Of a stretch of 64,000 nt of DNA, positions 18,380 through 27,900 are shown piece by piece; position 1 is the first letter of the stretch; each line of letters opens with the position of its first letter. The position numbers and the translations under genes were made by a program. The stretch comes from Cyclobacterium qasimii M12-11B (GTDB taxonomy: Bacteria > Bacteroidota > Bacteroidia > Cytophagales > Cyclobacteriaceae): NCBI RefSeq assembly GCF_000427295.1, contig NZ_ATNM01000109.1:85543-149542 (forward strand), in the 5' to 3' direction. The notes below the pieces were generated by a model, which saw only the letters and a list, made by a program, of their open reading frames with translations, made no database searches and was not told the origin of the DNA.

Positions 18380-19042
18380 ATGACTAAAAACGAAACCATA
18401 CTTAAGAAAATAACCGATCAGGCCATTCTTCCCCTTTATTTTGATGCGGATGAAACTGTTAGCCTTGAAGTTTTGAAAGCCCTATATGCGGCAGGTATTC
18501 GCCTGGTAGAATACACCAACAGAGGTGAAGCAGCTTTGAACAACTTCACGAAAATGGTTGCGCTAAGGAACAGCGAAATGCCTGATTTGTTGTTGGGTAT
18601 TGGTACCATTAAAAATGCGCAGATGGCCACAACTTATATTGAGGCAGGAGCTGATTTTATCATTTGCCCAGGACTTGTTGAAGAAGTAGTAGAAGTTGCT
18701 GACAAGCACGACATGCTTTGGATTCCTGGATGTATGACTCCTTCTGAGATTATCAGAGCAGAGAACCTAGGCGCTAAAATGATCAAATTGTTCCCAGGTG
18801 ATATGCTAGGACCCAACTTTATGGCTGGCATCAAATCTTTGTTCCCAAATCTAATCTTTATGCCAACAGGCGGCGTGTCTTTAGACAAGGACAATGTTGA
18901 GGCTTGGTTTAAAGCTGGAGTAAGTGCAGTAGGTATGGGCAGTAAATTGGTAAGTAAACAATTGCTTCAAGATAAAAACTACGCTAAAATTCAAGAAATG
19001 GCGAAAAAAGCCATCGAGGTAGTCAATGAAGTAAAAGGATAA
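18380..19042 (+). CDS. kdgA: 2-dehydro-3-deoxyphosphogluconate (KDPG/KHG) aldolase
   Basis: A 220-residue class I aldolase of the KDPG/KHG family. The Schiff-base lysine is in MIKLFPGD (near 137), the catalytic Glu in VEYTNRG (near 46), and the phosphate-binding region in MPTGGVS and VGMGSKL. The enzyme splits KDPG into pyruvate and glyceraldehyde 3-phosphate, completing the path from KDG begun by the upstream kinase. The usual VEVTLRT/VEITFRT is VEYTNRG here, a Bacteroidota-type variant. It is the last gene of the unit. Confidence 0.9.
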   Translation: MTKNETILKKITDQAILPLYFDADETVSLEVLKALYAAGIRLVEYTNRGEAALNNFTKMVALRNSEMPDLLLGIGTIKNAQMATTYIEAGADFIICPGLVEEVVEVADKHDMLWIPGCMTPSEIIRAENLGAKMIKLFPGDMLGPNFMAGIKSLFPNLIFMPTGGVSLDKDNVEAWFKAGVSAVGMGSKLVSKQLLQDKNYAKIQEMAKKAIEVVNEVKG

Positions 19043-19048
19043 AAAAAC

Positions 19049-19080
19049 AATAGCGGCCAAGAAATTGGCCGCTATTTTTA
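19049..19080 (+). terminator. Terminator after the KDG module
   Basis: AATAGCGGCCAA / TTGGCCGCTATT form a perfect 12-bp stem closed by a GAAA tetraloop, followed directly by TTTTA. It is a textbook intrinsic terminator 7 bases after the aldolase stop. Confidence 0.88.
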
Positions 19081-19179
19081 TGATATTTTTAATGCAATTA
19101 TTGCTTTCTTGTAAAGGATATTTTTTGACGGATTGAATCAATCAAGTCTATTAAAACACTTAGATTTCGAAAGCCTATA

Positions 19180-19625
19180 CTACTCTGTAGGTTTCATGTT
19201 TCGAATGGCACTTATTTTCCACTGTTTCCCCTTTTTATGGTAACAAAAGTGCTCCACATTTTTCGGTCAGTACCATCCTCATTTTTGATGGTGTATCTCG
19301 CATCTGCCAATGCTACATCTTCTTTCAAATAACGCACCCTTTCTACTTTCAAAACCCTATCACCAGGATTGCTGGTTGAACTAGCTGCCATGCCTTTAAC
19401 AGCAGCTTTCATTCCATGCCGCCACTCCCCGCTGGACACCAACTGATCCATGTCTTCCGTAATAATGTATTTGAGCATTACTGTATCGATGCTTTCTCTT
19501 GCCTGTGCATAGCTGGCAATCAGATCAATTATGGCTTTTCCATCCTCAAAGCTTTGGGCTTTGATAGAAAAAGAAATACCTGAAAACATCAATACAGATA
19601 ATACTAAGGTTTTTGCTATGTTCAT
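19180..19625 (-). pseudogene. Secreted SnoaL/NTF2-like protein, frameshifted near its end
   Basis: The frame from 19625 gives a signal peptide (MNIAKTLVLSVLMFSGISFS...AQ) and an NTF2/SnoaL-like (DUF4440-type) body ending KMWSTFVTIKRGNSGK at a stop at 19212. One base added in the A5G4 run (C4T5 on the plus strand at 19228-19236) continues the frame as GKQWKISAIRNMKPTE with a stop at 19180. GxWKIxAxRN is exactly how this family ends, so the shorter product is likely an artefact or a real truncation. Members are small ligand-binding or catalytic domains; the role here is unknown. Confidence 0.7.
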
Positions 19626-19869
19626 AAAAGATTGAGTTTGTAATAAAAGTAAGAATTTTTGTAATATTTCCCTATCTTTTTACCACTGATTATTCAATAG
19701 TTTGACTATTGAATCCCCAAAACCCCATGAATTTACGGGTTCAACGAAACAGATGTGAAGTGTTATTGCGTTTGAAGGTTAAACAGCCATAAGAAAACCT
19801 TTCCGCTGCTAGAAAAGCTTAAGGCGCTTTTATTTTAGAGGTTTAGCTGCCTTAATTTCTTCTTGAATT

Positions 19870-20268
19870 TCATTTCTTTATACCATCCAATTCAATCGAA
19901 AACCCCACACGCACGTTAGTAACGATAGGCATATTAGAGTGGAAATCCTTTGAGAATTCGTTCACTTGCATATTGGAAGAAAAATTCTTTGATAAGTCTA
20001 TTATGGGCATATTTGATTCTTCTTCAGTTTCGTCAGTCCTAATTTCAGCATTATCGTTTGACTCAACCTTGTCCGTTTCAGTAGTCCTAATGGATGACTC
20101 AACTTTGGGTTCTTCAAAATTGAGAAATAATTCCGGGTTAAACTTTTTAATTGATTGGATGTCAATCCTTGAAAAATAATCACTTTGTTCGTAGGGATAA
20201 CGAAGGGTTTGTCCAAAAGAAGCAGTTGATAAAAAAACAATTCCAAAAATAAATACAATTCTAATCAT
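19870..20268 (-). CDS. Small secreted protein with SKxFxSNMP repeats (copy 1 of a duplicated pair)
   Basis: A 132-residue product with a signal peptide (MIRIVFIFGIVFLSTASFGQ), an acidic Thr/Glu-rich middle and a C-terminal tract of short repeats: MPIIDLSKNFSSN, MQVNEFSKDFHSN, MPIV. It ends GFSIELDGIKK. The same architecture, with signal, repeats and ending VQLEGIKK, is found in the gene at 21055-21414. Their upstream regions are more alike than the coding parts. I do not recognise the family. Export to the periplasm or outside is likely. Confidence 0.7.
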   Translation of the reverse strand: MIRIVFIFGIVFLSTASFGQTLRYPYEQSDYFSRIDIQSIKKFNPELFLNFEEPKVESSIRTTETDKVESNDNAEIRTDETEEESNMPIIDLSKNFSSNMQVNEFSKDFHSNMPIVTNVRVGFSIELDGIKK

Positions 20269-20611
20269 GACTTTATATTTTAATGAAAGGTCCTATCCTA
20301 TTTTTATTTACACGTCAAATTAACTATTAAGTTTGGATATATTCTTTTAACCCCATTAAAAAGGGCCACTTATGAATAAATTTAACAATAAATAACGGAT
20401 GGAAGGACTCTTAAGGCACTCATCCGCCTTGTTCATCATCGTCCCCTTTATGGCTTCTTTGTCGCCAAAAGATTTCCTTCAACAAACAAATTCTCAAATC
20501 CAGAAATCACAGTCCAATTACGCTAAAACTGGAGGTTAGGCAGTAGTGACATACATTTACAGACTGTTCGGCTCTCTTGACTTTTCGTTTTTAAGTTTCG
20601 TTGTTCTCCCG
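20269..20611. repeat. Duplicated upstream region, copy 1
   Basis: About 180 bases directly upstream of the 19870-20268 gene (20266-20450) are closely matched upstream of the 21055-21414 gene (21412-21600); shared blocks include TTTACACGTCAAATTAACTA and ATGAATAAATTTAACAATAA. The rest of the gap up to 20611 shows nothing recognisable. Confidence 0.75.
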
Positions 20612-21022
20612 TTAAATTTTCTTCATACGGCTCTTGTCGTGAGTTCGCAAAAAATGATAAAGTTGTTCAATATTGCTTCGATCTACATGGTCGACCAGTG
20701 TTAACTGAGTGTTAGGAAATGTAAGTTTCATCTTCCTGTATCTCACACGATAAAGGTTGGTTTCCTCAGTCCAAGATGTGAGATCGTTCAGGTTATAAGT
20801 TCGAGAGCTGAACAATTTTGAGACCTGGAGATGATTTTTGTTTTGTTGAATTTTTGAATAGTTTTGGAGGTTCTTGATAATTAAATATCCACAAAAAGTT
20901 GGACAGATAATCATTAAAACTTTCCATGTCCATTCTTGTTCAAGGTTCCATAGAAAATAAACCATCAAAATTGACCCTGTGAAAAACACAATGGATGCTG
21001 TTAGGATGACAAAGTATTTCAT
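20612..21022 (-). CDS. Hypothetical membrane protein (two N-terminal membrane segments)
   Basis: A 136-residue product with two closely spaced hydrophobic segments (MKYFVILTASIVFFTGSILM and TWKVLMIICPTFCGYLII), followed by a soluble C-terminal part beginning NKNHLQVSKLFSSRTYNLND. That layout and the pattern Y-x-L-x-D-L-x-x-W resemble small membrane proteins carrying a PH-like domain. It lies between the two duplicated secreted-protein genes and is not itself duplicated. Function unknown. Confidence 0.6.
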   Translation of the reverse strand: MKYFVILTASIVFFTGSILMVYFLWNLEQEWTWKVLMIICPTFCGYLIIKNLQNYSKIQQNKNHLQVSKLFSSRTYNLNDLTSWTEETNLYRVRYRKMKLTFPNTQLTLVDHVDRSNIEQLYHFLRTHDKSRMKKI

Positions 21023-21054
21023 GGGGCCATTTAGAGCCTAACGAAAGAATAAAA

Positions 21055-21414
21055 CTATTTCTTTATACCCTCCAATTGAACCCCAAATTTCACTGGTATC
21101 TTGCCAAACATAGGCATTCTGGAGGGGAAATCTTTGGAGAAATCTTTGACAGGTATATTGGAAGAAAAACCCTTTGAAGAGTCTAAAATGGATACATTTG
21201 AATCTTCCTCCAATTTATTATCACTAACATTTGACTCAAGTGCTGGAACTTTATGGCCAAGTGATGTCTCAAACTTAAGGGTGCTATAGCTTAGGTTTTC
21301 AAGTACATCCAGGTTACTTTGTATTGAATGGGGAATATGGCGGATAATTAATCCCTGTCCATAAGCTACCGATGAAGATAAAAAGATTCCAAAAACAAAT
21401 ACCATTTTAATCAT
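21055..21414 (-). CDS. Small secreted protein with SKxFxSxMP repeats (copy 2 of a duplicated pair)
   Basis: A 119-residue paralogue of the 19870-20268 product. It has a signal peptide (MIKMVFVFGIFLSSSVAYGQ), an acidic middle (NKLEEDSN), the repeats VSILDSSKGFSSN, IPVKDFSKDFPSR, MPMFGK, and the ending VKFGVQLEGIKK. The middle has diverged almost completely, while signal, repeat tract and end are kept. Function unknown. Confidence 0.7.
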   Translation of the reverse strand: MIKMVFVFGIFLSSSVAYGQGLIIRHIPHSIQSNLDVLENLSYSTLKFETSLGHKVPALESNVSDNKLEEDSNVSILDSSKGFSSNIPVKDFSKDFPSRMPMFGKIPVKFGVQLEGIKK

Positions 21415-21828
21415 GACTTTATATTTTAATGAAAGGTCTTATCCTATTTTTATTTACACGTCAAATTAACTATAAAATTTGGATATATTTGTATAATCCC
21501 ATTAAATAGAGCTACTTATGAATAAATTTAACAATAAATAACACCCAGAAGGGCTTTTACGCCATTCATTCGCTTTGTTCATCATTGTCCCACTTTTCGC
21601 TTCTTTGCTGACAATAAACTTCATATATCAAATCGCTTCTGAAGTCCATCTGCTACCCTTTTTTCCTTATGTATCTTCTCATTTTTAAACTCCACTTTCT
21701 CCTTCCACATTTCCTTCTATTTCCTTTAGGATCATGACTTTTGGGATACTATTTGCAAAATATCAGAGGCACATTCAGGTATTTATGGTTAAATTAAACA
21801 ACCAATCAACAATAACGTTGTTAAAACC
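21415..21828. repeat. Duplicated upstream region, copy 2, plus methyltransferase promoter region
   Basis: Bases 21412-21600 are the second copy of the upstream block described at 20269. The remaining 230 bases separate the minus-strand secreted-protein gene from the plus-strand methyltransferase and hold no reading frame; a promoter for the latter is expected here but no clear one was found. Confidence 0.65.
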
Positions 21829-22539
21829 ATGAGACACCTACTAATTGTTCTGTCCTTATTCTCCCTTTACCTATTCGGAGAAGTAACTGCACAAACTGGC
21901 AATGACTATTCCCAAAAGGAGCCATCGAGAGATGGAATTGGTAAAGTATACATGGGAAGAGAAATTTCTCATGTCATGGGATTTCATGGCGTGGCATGGC
22001 TGGAAAGAGAAAGTCGTTCGGAGGAAGAAAACACGGAACTGACCATTGCCAATCTTCCTATTAATGAGAGCAGCAAAGTGGCAGATGTGGGGGCAGGTTC
22101 TGGTTTTTATACTTTTCGCATTGCTGCAAGGGTACCAGCAGGTAAAGTATATGCAGTAGACATTCAGCAAGAGGCCTTAAACTACATTGACAATAAAGCC
22201 GCTGAACAAAAAGCAGACAATGTAATAACAGTACTGGGAACAGAAAAAAGCCCTAACCTACCTGAAAACACCTTAGATTTGGTAATTATGGTGGATGTTT
22301 ACCATGAGTTGGCATTCCCAAAAGAGATGCTTCAAAACATAAAAAAATCCCTAAAACCAACGGGTAAGTTATTGCTTATTGAATACCGTGGAGAGGATCC
22401 TAAAGTGGCCATAAAGCCGTTGCATAAAATGACCGTCAAGCAGGTAAAGAAAGAATTGGAAGCGAATGGATTCAAATTGACTACCAATGGCCAATTTTTG
22501 AACATCCAGCACTTTCTGGTTTTTGATAAAGAGGAATAA
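21829..22539 (+). CDS. Class I SAM-dependent methyltransferase with a signal peptide
   Basis: A 236-residue Rossmann-fold methyltransferase. Motif I is VADVGAGSGFYTF (near 85-97), followed by the acidic end of strand 2 in YAVDIQ, and the DLVIMVDVYHEL post-motif. The N-terminus (MRHLLIVLSLFSLYLFGEVTAQ) looks like a cleavable signal peptide. SAM is not expected in the periplasm, so the location is odd. The substrate is unknown. Only 1 base separates its stop from the stop of the convergent thioesterase gene. Confidence 0.8.
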   Translation: MRHLLIVLSLFSLYLFGEVTAQTGNDYSQKEPSRDGIGKVYMGREISHVMGFHGVAWLERESRSEEENTELTIANLPINESSKVADVGAGSGFYTFRIAARVPAGKVYAVDIQQEALNYIDNKAAEQKADNVITVLGTEKSPNLPENTLDLVIMVDVYHELAFPKEMLQNIKKSLKPTGKLLLIEYRGEDPKVAIKPLHKMTVKQVKKELEANGFKLTTNGQFLNIQHFLVFDKEE

Positions 22540-22540
22540 T

Positions 22541-23107
22541 TTATTTAATATCCATTGAGATCTCACATCGCTGGTCTTTTAACAAGGTCGAAATGACCTC
22601 CTGATCCCAGGTACGTTTTAACTCTTTAAGGATCGCTCCGTATTCACTTTTGTACTTTTTCCTTTTAATCGCTTCCACAAATCGCCTGACATCCGTTCTT
22701 GTTTCTAATAATAAGGGGGGCACCGGCGTTGGTTTATCGTCCTCCCCTTTTGCCACCATGGTGAAATAACAAGTATTGGTATGTTTCACCACTGCTGTTT
22801 TAACATTTTCCGAGATCACCTTGATTCCAATAATCATAGAGCTGTTGCCTACATGATTTACGGAGGCCTTTAGAGAAACCAACTCTCCTACTTCCACTGG
22901 TTGTAAAAAATCAACCGTATCTACTGAAACGGTTACACAGTAAGCGCCACTGTGTTTGGTTGCAGCAGTGTAGGCGACCTTATCCATCATAGAAAGTAAA
23001 ATACCTCCATGAATTTTGCCACCAAAATTAGCAAAAGAGGGTATCATAAGCTCGGTAATGGTAACGCGGGAAAAACTGGCTGGCCTTGCACTTAGGAATG
23101 CACTCAT
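22541..23107 (-). CDS. Acyl-CoA thioesterase (hotdog fold, YciA/BACH-like)
   Basis: A 188-residue hotdog thioesterase. Seen: the central helix region NFGGKIHGGILLSMMDKVAY, in which the His-Gly-Gly with following Asp is the YciA/BACH active-site pattern, then VDFLQPVEVGELVSLKASV. The C-terminal 50 residues are a basic extension (KRKKYKSEYG). It would hydrolyse acyl-CoA esters in the cytoplasm. It ends 1 base from the convergent methyltransferase stop. Confidence 0.85.
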   Translation of the reverse strand: MSAFLSARPASFSRVTITELMIPSFANFGGKIHGGILLSMMDKVAYTAATKHSGAYCVTVSVDTVDFLQPVEVGELVSLKASVNHVGNSSMIIGIKVISENVKTAVVKHTNTCYFTMVAKGEDDKPTPVPPLLLETRTDVRRFVEAIKRKKYKSEYGAILKELKRTWDQEVISTLLKDQRCEISMDIK

Positions 23108-23690
23108 TAATTAAAGGGATTTGTATAGATCAATATAAGTCGTAGCGACTTTCAGACACAAATATATGTATGATTTTTATAAATAAGCTTGTATGCGGAA
23201 AATGGATTTCCTGTCGGATCTTTGGTCTTGTTGCAATTACAAGAAAATCAGACGATAGCATCAATGGGAACACTTCTCCTGAAAGCGTAGCGATTTTGTC
23301 AGCATTCTTGCAGAAATAGGCAACAATACCGCCAAAATCAAGAAGGGAATATCATTTTCTTACAAGGGCTTAAGCACTAGGCTATCAATATACCACGATT
23401 CCAAAGTCTATCCACACCCTCTACTATATCACTACATCACAAAATCACCCCATCACCAATAATCCGCCTCTACAATGGGCCTTAATTCATAGATATAATA
23501 ACACAGGAAATCCCTTAGTGACGCTTTTAAAAAAACCTTCTTAGCTACCTCAGCAAGTATTTTTAGCTACCATTGGTCTAATAAACCAACCAATGATATA
23601 ATTAATAAATGAAAATACCTGTCTAATCTTACTTCCTCTTTATATTGTAGCCTGTATTTAATAATATCCGCTATTACCCAAAAATTCTTC
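23108..23690. other. Long intergenic region with one family A repeat
   Basis: A 583-base gap between two divergent genes. It contains a family A repeat copy at 23292-23393 and is otherwise AT-rich with no reading frame. Promoters for both flanking genes are expected; none is clear. Confidence 0.55.
23292..23393 (+). repeat. Dispersed palindromic repeat, family A, decayed copy
   Basis: GATTTTGTCAGCATTCTTG and CAACAATACCGCCAAAATC (23292-23339) are the two arms of the family A palindrome with a few changes. The second part (ACAAGGGCTTAAGCACTAGG) is a decayed form of the CCAAGGG palindrome. Confidence 0.75.
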
Positions 23691-24878
23691 ATGAACAGAC
23701 ATTACATTTTTCTTTTATTTTCGGTGTTTTTCCATTCCGCTGTATTTTCCCAACAGACATTTAGCCCACAAGATGGGGACAGGATTGTTTTATTGGGAAA
23801 CGCACTGATTGAAAATGAACAGGAGTATGGATTCCTCGAATACCGTTTAACCAATTATTGGCCTGAAAAACACCTCACCTTTAGAAACCTGGGCTGGTCA
23901 GGCGACACCGTTTTTGGTGAGGCAAGAAGCTATTATACCAGCCCTCCTGGCCCCTATGAATTGCTTATTTCTCAAATAAAAGCCAGTAACCCTGACTGGA
24001 TGATTATAGCCTATGGTAATGTTGAAGCGCAGGATGGTGCTTCTGGCTTGGCCCATTTTAAAGCAGGATTAAACCAATTGCTTGACAGTGTGGAAGCCTT
24101 GGCTGCTAAACCTGTTTTGCTTTCTACCATCCCTCAAGCAATCGCAGGATCAGAAGCGCTTTTGGCAAAGAGAAATGAAGGGTTAATTTTATACAACGAG
24201 GCCATTGCCGAAATCGCTAAAAGTAGATCGCTAGCTTTTATTGATGTTTTTAATGCATTCAATATCCCCGACCAATTAAAGCACTATCAAAATAACGGTG
24301 TTCACTTAAACGAAGAGGGGTATTTGCTTCTTGCTGAAACCATAATGGATCAAATGAAGCTTACAACTGAAATTCCTTCCTTTAGAATTGATGCTTCCAC
24401 AGCCACTATCGAAAGTAATGTGACAACAGAAAACCTTACGATAATAGATAAATCCAAAGGGTTTTCATTTAACAGTACAATTCAAGCAAGTTCAACACCT
24501 GTTTCAAAAACGCAATTGAATGGTCAAACAATTACAGTAGAAGGTTTGAAGAAAGGAACTTATACATTATCCATCGGAGGCGAACTTCAGGCCGTAGGGT
24601 CAAGAAATGACTGGGAAGAAGGAATCACATTACATCCTAGTGCCTCCTCACAACAGTCTGGACAGTTGCTGAAATTGATAAGAGAAAAGGATAAAACCTA
24701 CTTCCACCAATACCGGCCTCAAAACAGAACCTATATCATAGGTTTCAGGTCTTACGAACAAGGCAGACATAAGGAAGGCCTGGCGGCATTGGATGCTTTA
24801 ATTCTTTGGTTGGACGATCAAATCAATCAGACCAAAAAACAACAAAGTACTCAATATTTACTGGAACGGTTGCCATAA
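23691..24878 (+). CDS. SGNH-like hydrolase, secreted, with non-canonical active-site blocks
   Basis: A 395-residue protein with a signal peptide (to about 20, ...VFSQQ) and an SGNH-type fold. Where block I normally has Gly-Asp-Ser, this reads LLGNALIENEQEYG. Block II is NLGWSGDT, block III AYGNVEA, and block V NNGVHLNEEGY in place of D-x-x-H. Similar GNxLIE proteins are common in Planctomycetes and Bacteroidota next to heme-binding dehydrogenases. It is 51 bases before such a gene here, so they likely form an operon. The expected nucleophile Ser is absent by alignment, so hydrolase activity is uncertain. Confidence 0.75.
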   Translation: MNRHYIFLLFSVFFHSAVFSQQTFSPQDGDRIVLLGNALIENEQEYGFLEYRLTNYWPEKHLTFRNLGWSGDTVFGEARSYYTSPPGPYELLISQIKASNPDWMIIAYGNVEAQDGASGLAHFKAGLNQLLDSVEALAAKPVLLSTIPQAIAGSEALLAKRNEGLILYNEAIAEIAKSRSLAFIDVFNAFNIPDQLKHYQNNGVHLNEEGYLLLAETIMDQMKLTTEIPSFRIDASTATIESNVTTENLTIIDKSKGFSFNSTIQASSTPVSKTQLNGQTITVEGLKKGTYTLSIGGELQAVGSRNDWEEGITLHPSASSQQSGQLLKLIREKDKTYFHQYRPQNRTYIIGFRSYEQGRHKEGLAALDALILWLDDQINQTKKQQSTQYLLERLP

Positions 24879-24929
24879 ATACTGGACCTATATCAATTGA
24901 ACCATTTTACTGAAACTGTCACTAATACG

Positions 24930-27900
24930 ATGATCTTAGAATCAATATCCTATATAAAATGCTTGCCTAAAAAGGTTATTAGGCAACAGAAATCAACCCA
25001 ATTCCTCTGGAATAAAATTTCATTGGCACTTCTACTCTTAATAACAAGCATTTCGGCACATGGCCAAAATTCGCTCAGGGATATCCCCTCTCCTGACCCT
25101 CAAGACCAAATGGACAGGTTTCAGGTAGCAGAAGGATTTGAAGTCAATTTATTTGCAACAGACCCAATGGTCGTGAAACCCATTCAAATGAACTGGGATG
25201 CTCAGGGCAGGTTATGGGTGGTAAGCAGTACCATTTACCCGCACCTGAAACCGGGTGAAACTGCCAATGATAAAATCCTCGTCATAGAAGACACAGACAG
25301 GGATGGAATAGCAGACAAATCGACTGTTTTTGCTGAAGGGCTTTTCACTCCTACTGGCCTTCTCCCAGGAGACGGTGGTGTATATGTGGCCAACTCAACA
25401 GAAATCTTGCATTTAAAAGATACCAATGGAGATGGCAAAGCAGACGAAACTAAAAAGATCCTTTCTGGTTTTGGAACTGGTGACACCCACCATCTGATCC
25501 ATACCTTTCGCTGGGGCCCTGATGGCTTAATGTACTTCAATCAATCCATCTACATCTACAGTCATGTAGAAACACCTTATGGTATACGCAGACTAGAAGG
25601 TGGTGGTGTTTGGCAATACAATACCAAAACACAGCAATTGGAAGTTTTTGCAAAAGGGCTCGTTAATCCCTGGGGATTGCAATTTGATAAATGGGGTAAA
25701 AGCTTCCTCACCGATGGAGCTGGTAGAGAAGGCATTAATTATGCCTTTCCTGGCGCCACATTTTTAACTGCCCCTGGAGCTGAACGCATTTTAAGTGGTT
25801 TAAATCCCGGTCAACCAAAACACAGCGGACTGGATATTATTTCAGGCGCGCACATGCCAGCGGCTTTGTCAGGAAGTCTTATCACCAATGATTTTAGGGC
25901 CAACCGGGTCAATCGATTCGTATTAGAAGAGCAAGGAAGCGGCTTTGTTTCCAAGCAAGCCGATGATTTATTGTGGACTGATCATATAGGGTTCAGACCT
26001 GTAGACATCTTAATGGGGCCTGATGGCGCGATATATATAGCAGATTGGTACAACCCTATCATTCAACATGGAGAAGTTGACTTTTTCGATGCCAGAAGGG
26101 ACCAACAGCATGGTAGAATATGGCGTATAACTAAAAAGGATAGCCCTTTGGTTAAATACCCTGATTTGCAGAACAAAACCATTCCCGAATTATTAGAAGC
26201 CTTAAAATCTGAAGAAAACTGGGAAAGATTGCAGGCAAAATTAATCCTCAAGAACAAAGACGAAAAGGAAGTAAAGGATGCATTAAGCAAATGGATAGCT
26301 GCGCTTGAAACTTCAAATACCGAGTATGAGCACCATTTATTAGAGGCACTTTGGATACACCAGGCCATTGGCGATGTGAATGTACCTTTACTGCAAAAGC
26401 TTTTAACTGCTCAAAATCCGGAAGCAAGAGCAGCGGCGATTAGGGTATTGGTGCATTGGAAAGAAAACATCCCAGAAACGCAATCCTTACTGGTCACCGC
26501 GATAAAAGACAACCACGCAACGGTAAGATTAGAGGCTATTGTTGGAATCGCGAATTTCAAAACAATGGAAGCTACCGTTGCGACATTGTCAGCATTGGAT
26601 CAAACAATGGATGTTAACCTGGACTTTGCCTTGTGGCATACGGTAAATAATTTAAGTCCAGTATGGCTACCTGAAGTCTTAAAGAACCCCACTTATTTTG
26701 GTGATATGGACAAAACCATATTCGCATTGAACACTGTAAGTGACCCGAAATCTACTTCTCTGCTTGCTGAATTGTACAGCAGCAATAAAGTTCCGGATAA
26801 ATACCTGGAATTGGTACGTGAAAAATTGGCTAAATATGGGACAGCAGAAGATTTAACCAAAATTTACCTTCAAGTAATCAATCCTGCATTAGCTAATACC
26901 GAAAACCAGTTAGAAGACCTGGAAATACTTTACAAAGCAGCTGCAGCCAGAAAACTTGAACCACAGCATACCTCTTCTCAATTGAGAACTTTGCTAAAGG
27001 AAGCCAATGAATCTGTAGAAGTTAAAGTTTTGCAATTGGTAGGCATGTGGAAAAAAGCGGACCTATTGGATCTCCTTTTACAAAAAAATGTGACCGGTAA
27101 TGAGGAGGTAAGAAAAGCAGCCATGGAGGCCATGGGCAAGCTAGACGATGAAGGAAGTCAGGAAGTATTGCTTACTATGGCTAAAACACATAAAAACGAA
27201 AGCATCCGCGTATTGGCCATCTCTCAATTGGTAAAAACGGCACCAGAAAAGGCTGCCGATGCTGCCATTGTGTTGCTTACAAAAAAGCCATCGGATACTG
27301 ACACCCGAAACTTATTTGCTGCTTTCCTTTCTTCCAACAATGCCACTGAAGTGTTGGCAAACACCTTGTCCAGCACGGGAATACCATCAGAAACGGCAAA
27401 AATCGGCAGAAAGGCCATGCAAGAATTACTCCCTTTGCATAGAAGAACCAAGGATGCTGCAATAAAGCTTAAAGATGCCTTAGAAGCCTCAGGAGGGGTT
27501 TTACCTCCCGAAAAAATGCCCCAACAATTGGACAACCGTCAAATCTATGCCCTTGGACAGGAAGTAAAAACGTTGGGCGATCCGGTTATTGGTGAAGCCA
27601 TTTACAGGAGACAATCAATGATGTGTCAAAACTGCCATGGAATAGGTGGTGCCGGAGGCCAATTGGGACCGGATTTAAGTTCTTTGGGTACAAGTCTCCC
27701 TGTGGACAATATTATCAAATCTATTCTTGAGCCCACAGAATCCATCAAAGAAGGTTTTGAGTTACAAAAAATAACAAAAAATGATGGCGGTATCTTAATG
27801 GGCTATTTGATCAATGATGGTGCCAGAGAGGTTGTCCTTCGAGACATGGCAGGAAATGAAAATGGTATCCCTAAATCTCAAATAAAGAGCCTGGAGAAAG

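Noticed and set aside
24897..24929. TTG start adding 11 residues to the second heme-binding dehydrogenase
   Set aside because: The in-frame ATG at 24930 is a better start and the signal segment is unaffected.
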